A stretch of DNA of 64,000 bases, taken from NCBI GenBank assembly GCA_934248055.1, contig CAKQKI010000005.1:48816-112815 (forward strand), read 5' to 3'. The position numbers and the translations under genes were made by a program. Below, one piece after another: positions 50,186 through 60,496 of this stretch. This DNA comes from an uncultured Clostridia bacterium (GTDB taxonomy: Bacteria > Bacillota > Clostridia > Christensenellales > Borkfalkiaceae). Position 1 is the stretch's first letter. Every line of letters starts with the position of its first letter. The notes below the pieces were generated by a model. The model had not been told where the DNA came from. It saw only the letters and a list, made by a program, of their open reading frames with translations, and made no database searches.

Positions 50186-52954
50186 TTATTTTACGGTGAC
50201 TTTAAACCGTTTTACCGAATACTCGTAAGTATCGCGATTAAAGGAATAAAAGAAGAGATAGTACTCGCCTTTTTCCGAGAATTTATACTTGTTTTCGCTT
50301 ATTTCGATAAACTCGCCGTTATTGTCGGAAACAAAAACGGTTACGCTCATACCGCTTTCCGCCTTTACCGAGAAAGAAAGCGTTTCGCCTTTTTTAACTT
50401 CCGATTTAATTCCTGAAACGGTGAGCAAGGGGGCTTCCGACTGCGATACATGAACGCTGCCGGCAGTGTCGGTAACGTTGTTTAAAGAATCGGTCGCTCT
50501 GACCATAACGAACCAGGTGCCGCACTCGTCAAAAGTCACGTATTGCCCGCCTTCTTTATTCTCTAACGGCACGGTCTTGCCGGACGGAGCGTATAAGAAC
50601 ACTTCCGCCAAAGAAACGGGGTCGAGAACGTCGACCGCTTTTACGTAAGGAATATAAACTCTTTCGCCTTTTAACGCGTACCTGACGGTTTCTTTTCCCC
50701 ATACGATATACGGACCGATATTATCTTTTTTCTTGCTCGTTACGGGCTGATTGTCAACGGTTTCTATAAGGATAACCGATTCCGCGCTTACGCCCGCCGC
50801 TTCTATGCCGACGAAAGCGTCGCCGTTTGTAAACCCGAAATCCGACGCGTCCGAAATTTTCAGAAGTTTAACGGAATTATAATATAAATATCCGCCGTTT
50901 ATCGAAACAGACGCGCTGTCGCCGCTCGTGAAAAGAGCGGACACGAATTCGACTTTGTTGCCGCCGTTTACGGACACGAAAGCCGTTGTTTCGGAAGCCT
51001 TTTCAAAGGTTATTTTCTTTAAAACGCCCTTCTTTTCGCTGTCCTGCAAAATAAGCGAAAGCGTTTTAAAATTATTTTCGCCGCCGTTTACGGAATATTC
51101 GAGAGAAAGTCCGTTTACGGGCAATTTGTTTATAAACGTAAGTTTTGCGTCTTTTATAAATCTGAAAAACGTTCCGCTCGTTTCTTTATCGTATTCGCGC
51201 GCGGCGTTACCGTTTTCGTCTATAAAATACTCGCCTATTCTTTCGGGTTCGACGATTTCCACATTATAACTCAGACTGCTTTCTTCGCCGTTTAAAAGAT
51301 TTTTCGCTTTGTAAACGACGGTAAGCGTTCCCGTTTCGGCGGGGACGTAATTAAGGTTTTCGCCGAGCAGAACGCGTTCTTTGCCGTTCATACCCGCGTA
51401 TATTTCCGTTTTCACTTCTTTTTTCGCGTCGAACGAAGCAAAATCGTAAGATTTCGCGGAAGGTATGGTAAGGGGTTTTCCCTTTAAAGCGTATTTGGGT
51501 AAAAACCTTTCTTCTATAAGCGGAACGTTCCTTTTTTCCACCGAAAGCGAGTAAGCGAATATTTTTTCGTTTCCGATATAATCGGTGATTTTATAGGTAA
51601 GAGTATATTTTCCGCTCACGTTGAGTTGCGCTTCGCCGTTTTCTATTCCGATTTCTTTTCCCGAAACGGAAAGAAGTTTTATTTCGGTTTTATACGCTCC
51701 CGCGCCGCCCGTTATAACGGTTTCGGGAAGCACAAGAACTTCGCCGCTTAAAAACTCTCTTTTTATCTCCGTTTCGTTGGGGAAAGCAATTTCGGGAAGA
51801 GTGCCGAGCGCGGTTACTTCCGTTTTATACGAGCCTGCGTTGCCTTTTGCGTCGGAAACGGAATATACGACGGTATATTTCCCCGCTTTCTCAGGAATGA
51901 ACGCTCCGTCTTTTACTTCGTACTCCTTAACGGAAGAAGTATTATATCCCGAATAGACTTTGACGGTTATATTTTCGGAAGAAATAAACCCGTCGCAGTT
52001 ATCGAGCGCGGAAACGCGCGGCAAAGGATATTTTTTGCCCGTTTCGGCAAGCGGCAAAGAGTCGCTTATTCTTTCGTCGTCAAGATATATGCTCGGAGCG
52101 GTTTCGTCGACTAATTCTTTACCGTTAATCGTGTTACCGTTTATGCCGAAAATCATCGCCTTGGGCGGATCTGCGTCGGCGTATCTGTCAAATTCTATCG
52201 ACAAATAACATTCGCCCGTCGTAAAGCCTTCGAAAAGAAGTTCGCCGCTGAGAATCGCCGACGGATCGTCAAGATCTTTGACGGCGGTTCCTTCGGGAAC
52301 GTTGAGAAGTTTGCCCGCGTATATTTTTTTCGTTGCGTAATCCATGGAAAAACTGCAAACGTTGAACAGTCCTTCGTTGTTCGCGGGTTTGCCTATAAAA
52401 TTCATCCATATATTAGTTCCGTAAGAATCGCTGTAAGTTTTATTCGAATAGATAAAACCGAGTTCCGACTGATTTGCCGTACCCGCTCTCGCGCACGCTA
52501 TATCGGTATTCTGATCGGGGCGGTAATTCGCGCTTATAGTAATATAATTTTTAGCGTTGTAAACGTCGGTAAGACGAATACGGAAAGTACGAGCCTCGTA
52601 ATCCTTCCATTTTTCGCCGCTTTTGCTCGGAGTTATCATAAACTCGATGAGCGGAATGTCGGCGGTGTTTCTGGAAACGTTTATAACTTTGTTGTAAGTT
52701 AGCGTAGACTTTTCCGAGTCGTCGCACTTAAACAGCACGCCTTTGATTTCGCTTGCGTCGAAAACCTTGCCGTTTCTCGATACTTTTTTAACGTAATCGG
52801 GAAGCGCGGAATCGTAAGTTACGGTAGCGGAATTCGCGGTAAAAATCCCGTCGTTTTCATTTTCGGAAGCGAGCGCGCCGAATATTCCGCCGACTAACGT
52901 TACCGAAAATACAGCCGCAAGCGCCGCAACTATTTTCGCCTTTTGCTTTTTCAT
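50186..52954 (-). CDS. Exported multi-Ig-like surface protein
   Basis: A 922-residue protein with a signal peptide (about 1-32). The N-terminal third is a diverged copy of the roughly 300-residue module found in the two large proteins upstream (SRNTADIPLIEFMI, FNVCSFSMDYATKKIYAGKL). It is followed by several Ig-like/DUF5011 repeats (PRVSALDNCDGFISSENITV, GKYTVVYSVSDAKGNAGSYK). No membrane anchor is visible at the C-terminus. It probably binds the substrate near the transporter. Encoded between the ABC permeases and DUF4838 genes. Confidence 0.8.
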   Translation of the reverse strand: MKKQKAKIVAALAAVFSVTLVGGIFGALASENENDGIFTANSATVTYDSALPDYVKKVSRNGKVFDASEIKGVLFKCDDSEKSTLTYNKVINVSRNTADIPLIEFMITPSKSGEKWKDYEARTFRIRLTDVYNAKNYITISANYRPDQNTDIACARAGTANQSELGFIYSNKTYSDSYGTNIWMNFIGKPANNEGLFNVCSFSMDYATKKIYAGKLLNVPEGTAVKDLDDPSAILSGELLFEGFTTGECYLSIEFDRYADADPPKAMIFGINGNTINGKELVDETAPSIYLDDERISDSLPLAETGKKYPLPRVSALDNCDGFISSENITVKVYSGYNTSSVKEYEVKDGAFIPEKAGKYTVVYSVSDAKGNAGSYKTEVTALGTLPEIAFPNETEIKREFLSGEVLVLPETVITGGAGAYKTEIKLLSVSGKEIGIENGEAQLNVSGKYTLTYKITDYIGNEKIFAYSLSVEKRNVPLIEERFLPKYALKGKPLTIPSAKSYDFASFDAKKEVKTEIYAGMNGKERVLLGENLNYVPAETGTLTVVYKAKNLLNGEESSLSYNVEIVEPERIGEYFIDENGNAAREYDKETSGTFFRFIKDAKLTFINKLPVNGLSLEYSVNGGENNFKTLSLILQDSEKKGVLKKITFEKASETTAFVSVNGGNKVEFVSALFTSGDSASVSINGGYLYYNSVKLLKISDASDFGFTNGDAFVGIEAAGVSAESVILIETVDNQPVTSKKKDNIGPYIVWGKETVRYALKGERVYIPYVKAVDVLDPVSLAEVFLYAPSGKTVPLENKEGGQYVTFDECGTWFVMVRATDSLNNVTDTAGSVHVSQSEAPLLTVSGIKSEVKKGETLSFSVKAESGMSVTVFVSDNNGEFIEISENKYKFSEKGEYYLFFYSFNRDTYEYSVKRFKVTVK

Positions 52955-52983
52955 CGTAAATCCTCCTTGTTTATTATATATCG

Positions 52984-53883
52984 TCAGCCCTTTATGCCGC
53001 CGAAATTAAGATTTGTGAACAACTGTTTTCTGAAAACCATAAACATTACGAATACCGGTATGCAGAATATAACCGACGCCGTTAAAACGTACGGCACGCC
53101 GCCCATAGATATAACGTTGGTGGTACTGTTCTGAAAGTAGTAAATCGCGTAAGCCGCAACGGGCATACTCGGAAGATATACTACCGAAACGCTCCAGTCG
53201 TTCCAGAATTCTATAAAACCCGTTAAAAGATAGAACCCTATCGTCGCTTTAACCATAGGAAACATTATGGTAAGCATTATGCGGATATGCCCCGCGCCGT
53301 CTATCTGCGCCGCTTCGGCATATTCCCACGGAACACCGCGGAAAACGGTGTAAAATATTAAAAACGTCATTCCGCCGAAGCCGCCTTTCATAATCATAAG
53401 CGCCCATATATTGTCGTAAAACCCTATGTTTTTCATTATATCGAGTTCCGAAGCAAGAGTTCCTACCGTAGGTATTACCATTACGACCATCGCCACGCTG
53501 AATAAAAAGTTGCGGCAGGGAAAATTATATTTTGCGAATACGTAACCGCAAATCGCTTTCGTTCCAACCGATACGAGCATGCACCCTACCGAATAAAGAA
53601 CGGAATTTAAAAACATCTGAATAAAGTTGTATCTGACTACTCCCACTCCTCTTACGGGAACGTCGATGTAGAGTTTTGAAAACACTTCGGGATAATTAGA
53701 AAAGCGAAGTTTTTTCGGAAATCTCATCGGGTAAAAGTCGAAGTCGGTTTTACCTTTGAAGGTAGACATTATCATCCACGCGAGAAGCAGGCAGAAAAAC
53801 AGCGTGTAAATCGTAAGCATTATGAAAAAAAATATTTTAAACCACGGAATATTTATCCGTCTTTTCATAGTTGTATCTGACAT
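52984..53883 (-). CDS. Carbohydrate ABC transporter permease (MalG type)
   Basis: A 299-residue membrane protein with six hydrophobic segments. It has the permease EAA loop EYAEAAQIDGAGHIRIMLTIMFPMVK, the contact site for the ATPase. It pairs with the MalF-type permease upstream (9-nt gap) and the solute-binding lipoprotein to import oligosaccharides of the CUT1 class. No ATPase gene is in the operon, so a shared MsmK-like ATPase is inferred. Confidence 0.93.
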   Translation of the reverse strand: MSDTTMKRRINIPWFKIFFFIMLTIYTLFFCLLLAWMIMSTFKGKTDFDFYPMRFPKKLRFSNYPEVFSKLYIDVPVRGVGVVRYNFIQMFLNSVLYSVGCMLVSVGTKAICGYVFAKYNFPCRNFLFSVAMVVMVIPTVGTLASELDIMKNIGFYDNIWALMIMKGGFGGMTFLIFYTVFRGVPWEYAEAAQIDGAGHIRIMLTIMFPMVKATIGFYLLTGFIEFWNDWSVSVVYLPSMPVAAYAIYYFQNSTTNVISMGGVPYVLTASVIFCIPVFVMFMVFRKQLFTNLNFGGIKG

Positions 53884-53892
53884 ACGATCTCC

Positions 53893-54972
53893 TTAATACG
53901 TTGTTTCGGACGGACCGAAACGAAGCAACGCCCAGCGCGTGAACAGGCAAACCGGCGCGACTATAAGAGTAAACAGCACGCCCGTAGCGGAAGCGTAAGG
54001 ATATTTCGGAATACCGTTGTCGCCAAGAACCTGAACGAAGAAGTAATATCCGAAAGTTTGCGTTTCCGTAGGCGCGGATTCTCCGAAAAACGTGTACAGC
54101 GCGCCCGCGCCCGAGAAAATTATCGCTATGTTTGCCGCAAGTTGAATGGCTACGGTAGGATAAATCAAGGGCAAAGTTATATACCAGAATTCTTTGATAA
54201 GAGTTATGCCGTCGAGTTGAGCCGATTCTACGAGAGAATCGGGGATTCGCGCCATAAGCCCGACGTATAAAATAACGCTGCCGCCGAAGCCCGCCCACAG
54301 AAGATAAATTATCTGCGTGCCGAAGCCGTATTCGGGGTCTTTTATAAAATTAGGCAGGGTTACCGAAAATACTCTTTCGAACGCTTCGGGAAGACCTATC
54401 GACACGAAATATTTGAACATGGTAACCATAATTACGCTCGATATTACCGAAGGTAAAAACAAAAATACCATGAACATGTTGTGAAGCGGAAATTTTTTAT
54501 ACAGGTAAAAAGCGTTCAGAAGGTGCAGCGGAAAAGACAGCACTATACTGTAAAGAAACAAATAGAACGAGTTTTTTGCAAGTATAGACATTGCTTTTTG
54601 CGTTTTCATCTGCTCGAAAAAGTACGAAAAATTATGAAAAAAGTCGTTTAACGGCAGCCATCTGAAACCTCTCGTGTCGGAATCGTATTCCTTAAAACTT
54701 AAGAAAAACGAGTTGAGCGTTCTGTAAACGTAAAACACGCAGAAAATAAACATGGGCAGCGCAAGCATCGCGGCAACGAACAATAAAGAACGAATTTTCG
54801 CGCCCGAAGCGGATCTTACTTTAACGGGTTTACCGCTTTTCGCTCTTTGATTGCGCACCGCGTTTATTATTTTGGAATCTATATCGTAAAAAAAGTTTTT
54901 TACTTTACCCGCTCCGCGCGATATTATTCCCTGCTTATCGTCGCTTTCGGGTTTTTTAATTCTTTTATTCAT
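53893..54972 (-). CDS. Carbohydrate ABC transporter permease (MalF type)
   Basis: A 359-residue membrane protein. A hydrophilic, basic N-terminus of about 60 residues precedes six membrane segments, with the EAA loop ESAQLDGITLIKEFWYITLPLIYP near residue 240. The long N-terminal extension is larger than in most CUT1 permeases. It begins 17 nt after the solute-binding protein gene. Confidence 0.93.
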   Translation of the reverse strand: MNKRIKKPESDDKQGIISRGAGKVKNFFYDIDSKIINAVRNQRAKSGKPVKVRSASGAKIRSLLFVAAMLALPMFIFCVFYVYRTLNSFFLSFKEYDSDTRGFRWLPLNDFFHNFSYFFEQMKTQKAMSILAKNSFYLFLYSIVLSFPLHLLNAFYLYKKFPLHNMFMVFLFLPSVISSVIMVTMFKYFVSIGLPEAFERVFSVTLPNFIKDPEYGFGTQIIYLLWAGFGGSVILYVGLMARIPDSLVESAQLDGITLIKEFWYITLPLIYPTVAIQLAANIAIIFSGAGALYTFFGESAPTETQTFGYYFFVQVLGDNGIPKYPYASATGVLFTLIVAPVCLFTRWALLRFGPSETTY

Positions 54973-54989
54973 TCAACTATCTCACAGAA

Positions 54990-56708
54990 TTAGTTTTTTC
55001 CCACGTGATACTGATTTGACCAGTAACTTGCGGTGTAATACGTTTCCGCCGCTTTCATATATTTATACGTACTGAGAGAAGAGTAGTTTTTAAAGTCCAC
55101 GAAGGCGTCGCTCAGTTCTCTTAAGTTATACGTGCCTTTCCATAAAAGATTTTGTTTAATCTGATATTTCGTATTGTTTTTATAGAATTTCGTGTTGCAC
55201 TGCTCGTTTACGAGCGCGGTTTTATCCGATTGATTTATTTCTTCTATTATCTGATAGTAGTAAGGAAGCGACGAAAGTTCGCCTTTTTCTACGGTGTAAT
55301 CGTAAAACATAGTCATGCCCGTTCCGAGCGCGGTCTGTTTAATTACGTTCGTAGTCATAAGATACTGAAGAAAATTCTTCGCAACTTCTTTTTCTTTCGC
55401 GTTCTTTCTTATAAACGCCGCAAACTGACTCGACGAGCAAAGATAAGTTGCCGTTTCGTTCTCGCTCGTATCGAATTTAGGAAACGGCATAACCGAAAAT
55501 CTTCTGCCGTTTTTATATTCGGGATAATTTTCTTTGGTGAAGGTGTCGCTGTATTCTTTGATTTCGCTGTACCAGTGTCCGCCGTCGATGAGAAACGCCA
55601 CTCTCTTTCCGTTCGGCTCGGTAGCGAACTTTTTGGACTGAACGTAAAAACTTTGCGCCTGAATGAAGTCGGTGGTTGATTTCAAGGAACGCTCGTCGTA
55701 ATAATTTTTATCCATTATAAGTTCCGCAAATTCAAGAGCCGCCGCCTTTCCTTTCATCTGAGATAAATAATATCCCGTGTCGTCGGATATTGCAACCTTT
55801 CTGTCCTTGCTTGCCATCGCCGCGGCGTGAGATTTCTGATCGTTTACGTCGCTTTTCGACGTATCGTAAATATCGATTTCCGCGCCGTTCATTCTGAGAG
55901 CGTTTTCCATATTTTCTTTACCTTCGTAGTCAGCCCACAGACTCATAAGGAAAAAGTAGCGGTAAGACGACATATTTTCCGCCCATATAAACGGCGTTAC
56001 CGATTTGCTTTTCATTTCGGCAAGGAGTATTTTAAATTCGCTCCACGTTGCGGGAGTTCCGTCGTCGTAAGTCCCTAAAACGCCGTCGCGTCCGACGCTT
56101 TTAGGCTTATCCCCTTCTTTTCCGGAAGTAAACACGTACTCTTCCTCTTCTTCGTCGTAACCGCTTATGAAAAGGCTTTTTTCTTCGAAAAGATCGTAGT
56201 CGTAATTAAGCCCCCATATACTGCCGCCGATAGGAACGGCGTAATATTTGGGATTTTCGGTTGTTCCGATATTGTAAAAATCACGGAAAGACTCTTTCAT
56301 TCTGCTTTCTATAGAAGAGTCGGAAACGCCGCCTTTAAGATTTACGGGCGAGGTGACTATATCGGTTATATCCATAGCCATATAAGTTTCGTCGTAAACC
56401 ATCTGCATATAGTTTGTCGGCGCGAGATATAAATCGTTCGAATAAGTATCGACGATTTTATCTTTTAAATTGTTCGTCTGAAATTCGTCTTTTTTATCGT
56501 CGATAAGAATCTGCACGTCGTCATAAATTTTACAGAAATCTTCAGCCGCTTTTTCAAGCCACGCTTTTCCGTAACCGCCGTTGAATATGCCTACGTAAAG
56601 ATGGTGCGCTTTCGTCGGGTCTTCCTGCTGAATGATATTCGGCTTGCAGCCGACGAAACAGCACGCTCCTACTATAAGCGACGTTAAAAATGCAATGGTT
56701 TTTTTCAT
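54990..56708 (-). CDS. Extracellular solute-binding lipoprotein of the carbohydrate ABC transporter
   Basis: A 572-residue protein with a lipobox (GACCFVGC, lipidated Cys21) and the SBP_bac_1 plan: HLYVGIFNGGYGKAWLEKAAEDF at the start, NGKRVAFLIDGGHWYSEI in the middle and the hinge region. It captures the oligosaccharide for the two permeases encoded next. It is longer than typical maltose-type binding proteins, hinting at a large ligand. A perfect 11-bp stem-loop sits 35 nt upstream of its start. Confidence 0.92.
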   Translation of the reverse strand: MKKTIAFLTSLIVGACCFVGCKPNIIQQEDPTKAHHLYVGIFNGGYGKAWLEKAAEDFCKIYDDVQILIDDKKDEFQTNNLKDKIVDTYSNDLYLAPTNYMQMVYDETYMAMDITDIVTSPVNLKGGVSDSSIESRMKESFRDFYNIGTTENPKYYAVPIGGSIWGLNYDYDLFEEKSLFISGYDEEEEEYVFTSGKEGDKPKSVGRDGVLGTYDDGTPATWSEFKILLAEMKSKSVTPFIWAENMSSYRYFFLMSLWADYEGKENMENALRMNGAEIDIYDTSKSDVNDQKSHAAAMASKDRKVAISDDTGYYLSQMKGKAAALEFAELIMDKNYYDERSLKSTTDFIQAQSFYVQSKKFATEPNGKRVAFLIDGGHWYSEIKEYSDTFTKENYPEYKNGRRFSVMPFPKFDTSENETATYLCSSSQFAAFIRKNAKEKEVAKNFLQYLMTTNVIKQTALGTGMTMFYDYTVEKGELSSLPYYYQIIEEINQSDKTALVNEQCNTKFYKNNTKYQIKQNLLWKGTYNLRELSDAFVDFKNYSSLSTYKYMKAAETYYTASYWSNQYHVGKN

Positions 56709-56742
56709 CGTAATACTCCTTGATTATAATTGTATCGATTTT

Positions 56743-56769
56743 GTAAGCCTTTCGGAAAGAAAGGCTTAC
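56743..56769 (-). other. Intercistronic stem-loop before the solute-binding protein gene
   Basis: GTAAGCCTTTC and GAAAGGCTTAC form a perfect 11-bp stem with a five-base loop and no T run. It probably protects or processes the mRNA rather than terminating it, and may raise binding-protein expression over the surface proteins upstream. Confidence 0.7.
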
Positions 56770-56809
56770 GGTGCTTGTTTAAGTGATTAAATTCTTTTTG
56801 TTTTAAAAT

Positions 56810-59800
56810 TTAAATTTTTCTTTTAATTGCGTAAAACACAGCCGCGAATAAAAGTCCTAACCCGATAAAGCCGCCGCTCTGAGCGTTCATGCCTTTATTG
56901 CAACCGCCGTTGCAACCGTTTTTAACAACTTTTTTCGCCGAAGTTATCGTTATGGGTTTTTCGGCTTTGTTTCCGGAACTGTCGGTCGCTTCGTAAGTGA
57001 TAACGTAATCGCCTTCGACTTCCGCAAGGAATTTATCGTCGAACACTTCCTTTTTCTCGCCTTCGGGCGTGGTTACGAAAATTTTTGCTTTTATACTTTC
57101 GCCGCTGTTATCCGTAACGCTTGCTTTCGGAATATCGAAATATTCGCCCAAAGTAGCCTTTAAAGCGCCTTCGCTTACCGTAATTATCGGCTTTTTCGTG
57201 TCGGAAACGGTTATTTTTGCCGTTGCGGCTGCGCTTTGCTCTCCGGAAGTAATTACCGCTTTAACGCTGTATTCGCCCTTTTCTTTCGGAACGAGCGCGC
57301 CGCCGAGTTCGGTTTCGCCGCCGCTTACTCCGTAATACCATTTAACCGTGTAATCTTTTATGGGGGTTCCGTCTATCGAATGAACGTTCAACTTATCCGC
57401 AAGCGCGAATTCTTCGCCGAGTTCGGCGGTATAAGCGGATTCTTTGAACTCTGCTTTCAGCCACACGCTTTTACTCTCGATTACGTAATTTTTGCCGACC
57501 TGATTAGTGCCGTCAGACACTACGAACGATAAATAATAAATAACGTTTTCTTCGGCAACGAATTTAAAGCCGTTTTCTTTATCGTAATCGGATTCCGAAA
57601 GCGCGTCGTCGCCCTTTTTGAATTTAACTTTTATATCGCCCGTTAAATCTATCGTTTCGTTCTTCTTTCTATCCGTTGCGGTAAAGCCAGAGAATTTAAC
57701 TTCTTTGCTGGTTATGGTAACGTAATATCCTATATCGTCGTCGGTTACGCGCCAGTCTTCGTAAACGTTTTCGATTTTCTCACCGTCTCCGAACGTCGGG
57801 GGAACGGAATCTCTTACCGCGATTATTCTCGAAGCGGAAATAACGTAACTTTCTCCGCCGGCAACGATTTTATAAGTTAAAGTGTAGCGTACAACGTACT
57901 CGCCGCTTTCAAACGGATAATCGGGAGCGTAAGCGCCGAAATTCGCGCCGTTATCGTCAGATATTTCTATCACAACGTTTTTCTCTGCGGGTTCGCCCGT
58001 AAGTTCCGCGTCCCAGAATTTTATATCGGATTCGGAAACGGTAATTTCGTCTCCTTCGTCGTAATTTTCAAGTTCGCTTACTCCGTCGGAAAATCTTATC
58101 CAGTTGCGCTTCACTTCGAATTCTTTTATCGTTTGCGCTTCGCGTCCGACGTAATCGGTGGCAACGTATTTGATTTTATACGCGCCGTAGCCGAATTTAA
58201 CTGCGGTTTCGGTGCTTGTTAACGCGTATTCGCCGTCGTTTAAGGAAACGTAAACCGCAAGCGCGGGAGCGGAGTTATTATCGTAATATATTCCGCACGA
58301 AGCCGAAGCCCCGATGGTCAAATTCTGCTCGCCGTAATAAATTTTATCGAATTCGGGAGCGTTTATTATTATTTCGGGAGCGTCGCTTTCCGAAACGACG
58401 TCGAGCGTAACCTTGCTTATGCATGCGCTTCCTTCTAATTTGGAATCGTAAACAAGTTGGTATTTGCCTGCCGTTTCGGGCGTGAATTTATTGTCCGTAA
58501 CGACGACGGCTTCTCCGTTTTCGTTCTTTATCGAAACGGAATACGTAAGGTCCGAAACGCTCGCCGCTTCTCCCTTTTTAACGTTGTAAACGTTGTCGGG
58601 AGCGGGAAGAATATACTCTTTGCCGACAACGCCCCTGCTTTCGGGAGTAACGCCGCTTATGCGCGCAAACTTTTCGCCGCCTGCGGATAAAAAGTACATA
58701 TTAGCGGATTCTTTTACGTTATCCGCAACTATTTTTATTTTTACTTTTCCGCTCGTAAAGCCGCTGAATTTAGCCGTTCCCGTGTAGCCTTCTATTCCGA
58801 GTTCGCCGTCGGACAGTTTAAAATCGCGGACGATATTATTATCCTGATCCGTTCTTACGGGCGAAACGCGGAGAAGTTTGTTTGCTTCGTCCCAGTAAAT
58901 GCTTACGGGATTTACCTGATTTTTGTTGTTAAGACTGCTGTTTATATGGAACGCATACTGATCGGAATCAGTATACTTTTTATTGAATTTGCCCGCCACC
59001 TGATACGTTGCGGTTTCGTCGTGAGCGGAAGCCCTTGCGCTCGACCATTGCGACCCGCTTCTGTCCATTATTTCAAGATTTATATAAATCTCGGGGTTTT
59101 CGGCGTCGGTAATGTTTACCACGTATCTGTGGAATTCTTTTCCGCTTTCCATAAGCGGAAGCAATTCTAAAAGAGCGTTTTCCGCGCCGAGTTCGGATAA
59201 GTCTACGGTTTTTTTGTATTCGACGTACGCATGCGCTTTATCGAATTTGACGTGATACCCGTTATAGGCTTTTCCGCTCGGTAATACCGCGGTTTTCGCA
59301 AGCGGAGATACGGTTACGTTTTCGCTTGCGGTAAAGGCTTCGTTAATGTCGTTGTTCTTTATTCCGCCTACGCTTAAAGTATATTCGGAAACGTAAGTAA
59401 CGCTATCCTGCTCGCAATAAAATCTTGCAACGTAATCGCCTTCTTCCGAAACGGTGAATTTATTACCTGAAAGCGTAACCGCGTTGCCGCTCGGATCTTT
59501 TACTTCGGTTTCAATCGTTAAGTCCGAAACGTTTAGCGCAACGCCGTTTTTAACGTCCCACCCTTCGGTGATTTCGGGAAGAGTTACTTCGTTGCCCGCC
59601 ATTGCGTTGCCATTGCTTTCGACAAGTCCGAACGGACGTGCGAATTTCTCGCCGCCTGCGGATAAAAACCACATGTTGGCGTTATACACCTTCGTATTGT
59701 TAGCAACTACTTTTATTTTTACTTTTCCGCTCGGGAAACCGCCGAATTTAGCCGTTCCCGTGTAGCCGTCTATTCCGAGTTCGCTGTCCGAAAGAGTAAA

Positions 59801-60481
59801 ATCGCGGACGAGATTATCAACCTGACTGTTTCTTTTCGGCGAAGCGTAGATTTTTTTACCCGCGTTATCCCAGTAAATGCTTACGGGATTTACGTTGTTC
59901 TTGTTTTTAAGACTGCTTTGCAACTGATACGCGTACTGATCGCTCGTAGAATAATACGGCTCTTTCCCGGTATTCGCAAAACGGCTTGCGGGTTTATACG
60001 TTGCCGTTTCGTCTTTCGCTTCGGCGAGCATGCCCGACCATTCGGCAGAATCTCCCCTGTCGGTAACGCTTAACTGAAGGTAAATATTATCGTTTTCGGA
60101 ATCGGTTATAAATATCTGATACCTGTGAAATTCCTTTCCTTCGTTCATAAGCGGCAGAAATTCAAATAAAACGTCGCTCGCGGTGCTTGCGGACACGTCT
60201 ATAAGTTTTGAATACTCCGCGTATGACCCCGCGTCGTAAAAGGTAACGTGATACCCGTTATACGCTTTTCCGTTCGGTAATACCGCTGTTTTGGAAAACG
60301 GCGTTGGGGTGCATGCGCCGGTAACAAAACTATCCTGAAACGAGTTTTTAACCGCGCTTTCTTTATTTATCGCCAGCGCGGGTTTTGACGCGCCGATTGC
60401 AAAACCTGCCGTAAGCGCGCATATAATTCCCAGCGCAAACGACAGTAATTTTTTCCCTTTTTTCCTTTTCACCATAATCAT
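56810..60481 (-). CDS. Large surface protein 2 with tandem modules and Cys-rich membrane anchor
   Basis: A 1223-residue exported protein. After a signal peptide come two copies of a roughly 330-residue module (about 45-365 and 375-690; markers AYNGYHVTF, VSIYWDNAGKKIYASP, LVRDFTLSDSELGI, YTGTAKFGGFPSGKVKIKVV, SAGGEKFARPFGL). Ig-like repeats follow (about 700-1180). The tail is NGCNGGCNKGMNAQSGG, a hydrophobic helix and KRKI, a non-LPXTG anchor. The modules look like concanavalin-type glycan-binding domains (inference). The small peptide gene upstream is separated by 15 nt. Confidence 0.8.
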   Translation of the reverse strand: MIMVKRKKGKKLLSFALGIICALTAGFAIGASKPALAINKESAVKNSFQDSFVTGACTPTPFSKTAVLPNGKAYNGYHVTFYDAGSYAEYSKLIDVSASTASDVLFEFLPLMNEGKEFHRYQIFITDSENDNIYLQLSVTDRGDSAEWSGMLAEAKDETATYKPASRFANTGKEPYYSTSDQYAYQLQSSLKNKNNVNPVSIYWDNAGKKIYASPKRNSQVDNLVRDFTLSDSELGIDGYTGTAKFGGFPSGKVKIKVVANNTKVYNANMWFLSAGGEKFARPFGLVESNGNAMAGNEVTLPEITEGWDVKNGVALNVSDLTIETEVKDPSGNAVTLSGNKFTVSEEGDYVARFYCEQDSVTYVSEYTLSVGGIKNNDINEAFTASENVTVSPLAKTAVLPSGKAYNGYHVKFDKAHAYVEYKKTVDLSELGAENALLELLPLMESGKEFHRYVVNITDAENPEIYINLEIMDRSGSQWSSARASAHDETATYQVAGKFNKKYTDSDQYAFHINSSLNNKNQVNPVSIYWDEANKLLRVSPVRTDQDNNIVRDFKLSDGELGIEGYTGTAKFSGFTSGKVKIKIVADNVKESANMYFLSAGGEKFARISGVTPESRGVVGKEYILPAPDNVYNVKKGEAASVSDLTYSVSIKNENGEAVVVTDNKFTPETAGKYQLVYDSKLEGSACISKVTLDVVSESDAPEIIINAPEFDKIYYGEQNLTIGASASCGIYYDNNSAPALAVYVSLNDGEYALTSTETAVKFGYGAYKIKYVATDYVGREAQTIKEFEVKRNWIRFSDGVSELENYDEGDEITVSESDIKFWDAELTGEPAEKNVVIEISDDNGANFGAYAPDYPFESGEYVVRYTLTYKIVAGGESYVISASRIIAVRDSVPPTFGDGEKIENVYEDWRVTDDDIGYYVTITSKEVKFSGFTATDRKKNETIDLTGDIKVKFKKGDDALSESDYDKENGFKFVAEENVIYYLSFVVSDGTNQVGKNYVIESKSVWLKAEFKESAYTAELGEEFALADKLNVHSIDGTPIKDYTVKWYYGVSGGETELGGALVPKEKGEYSVKAVITSGEQSAAATAKITVSDTKKPIITVSEGALKATLGEYFDIPKASVTDNSGESIKAKIFVTTPEGEKKEVFDDKFLAEVEGDYVITYEATDSSGNKAEKPITITSAKKVVKNGCNGGCNKGMNAQSGGFIGLGLLFAAVFYAIKRKI
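59380..59610 (-). repeat. Near-identical DNA block shared with surface protein 1 gene (copy A)
   Basis: About 230 bp are nearly identical to 62303-62533 (scattered single substitutions), offset 2923 bp. They encode the linker between the two modules. Such DNA identity suggests recent duplication or gene conversion. Confidence 0.85.
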
Positions 60482-60496
60482 ATTTTCCCCTTGAAT

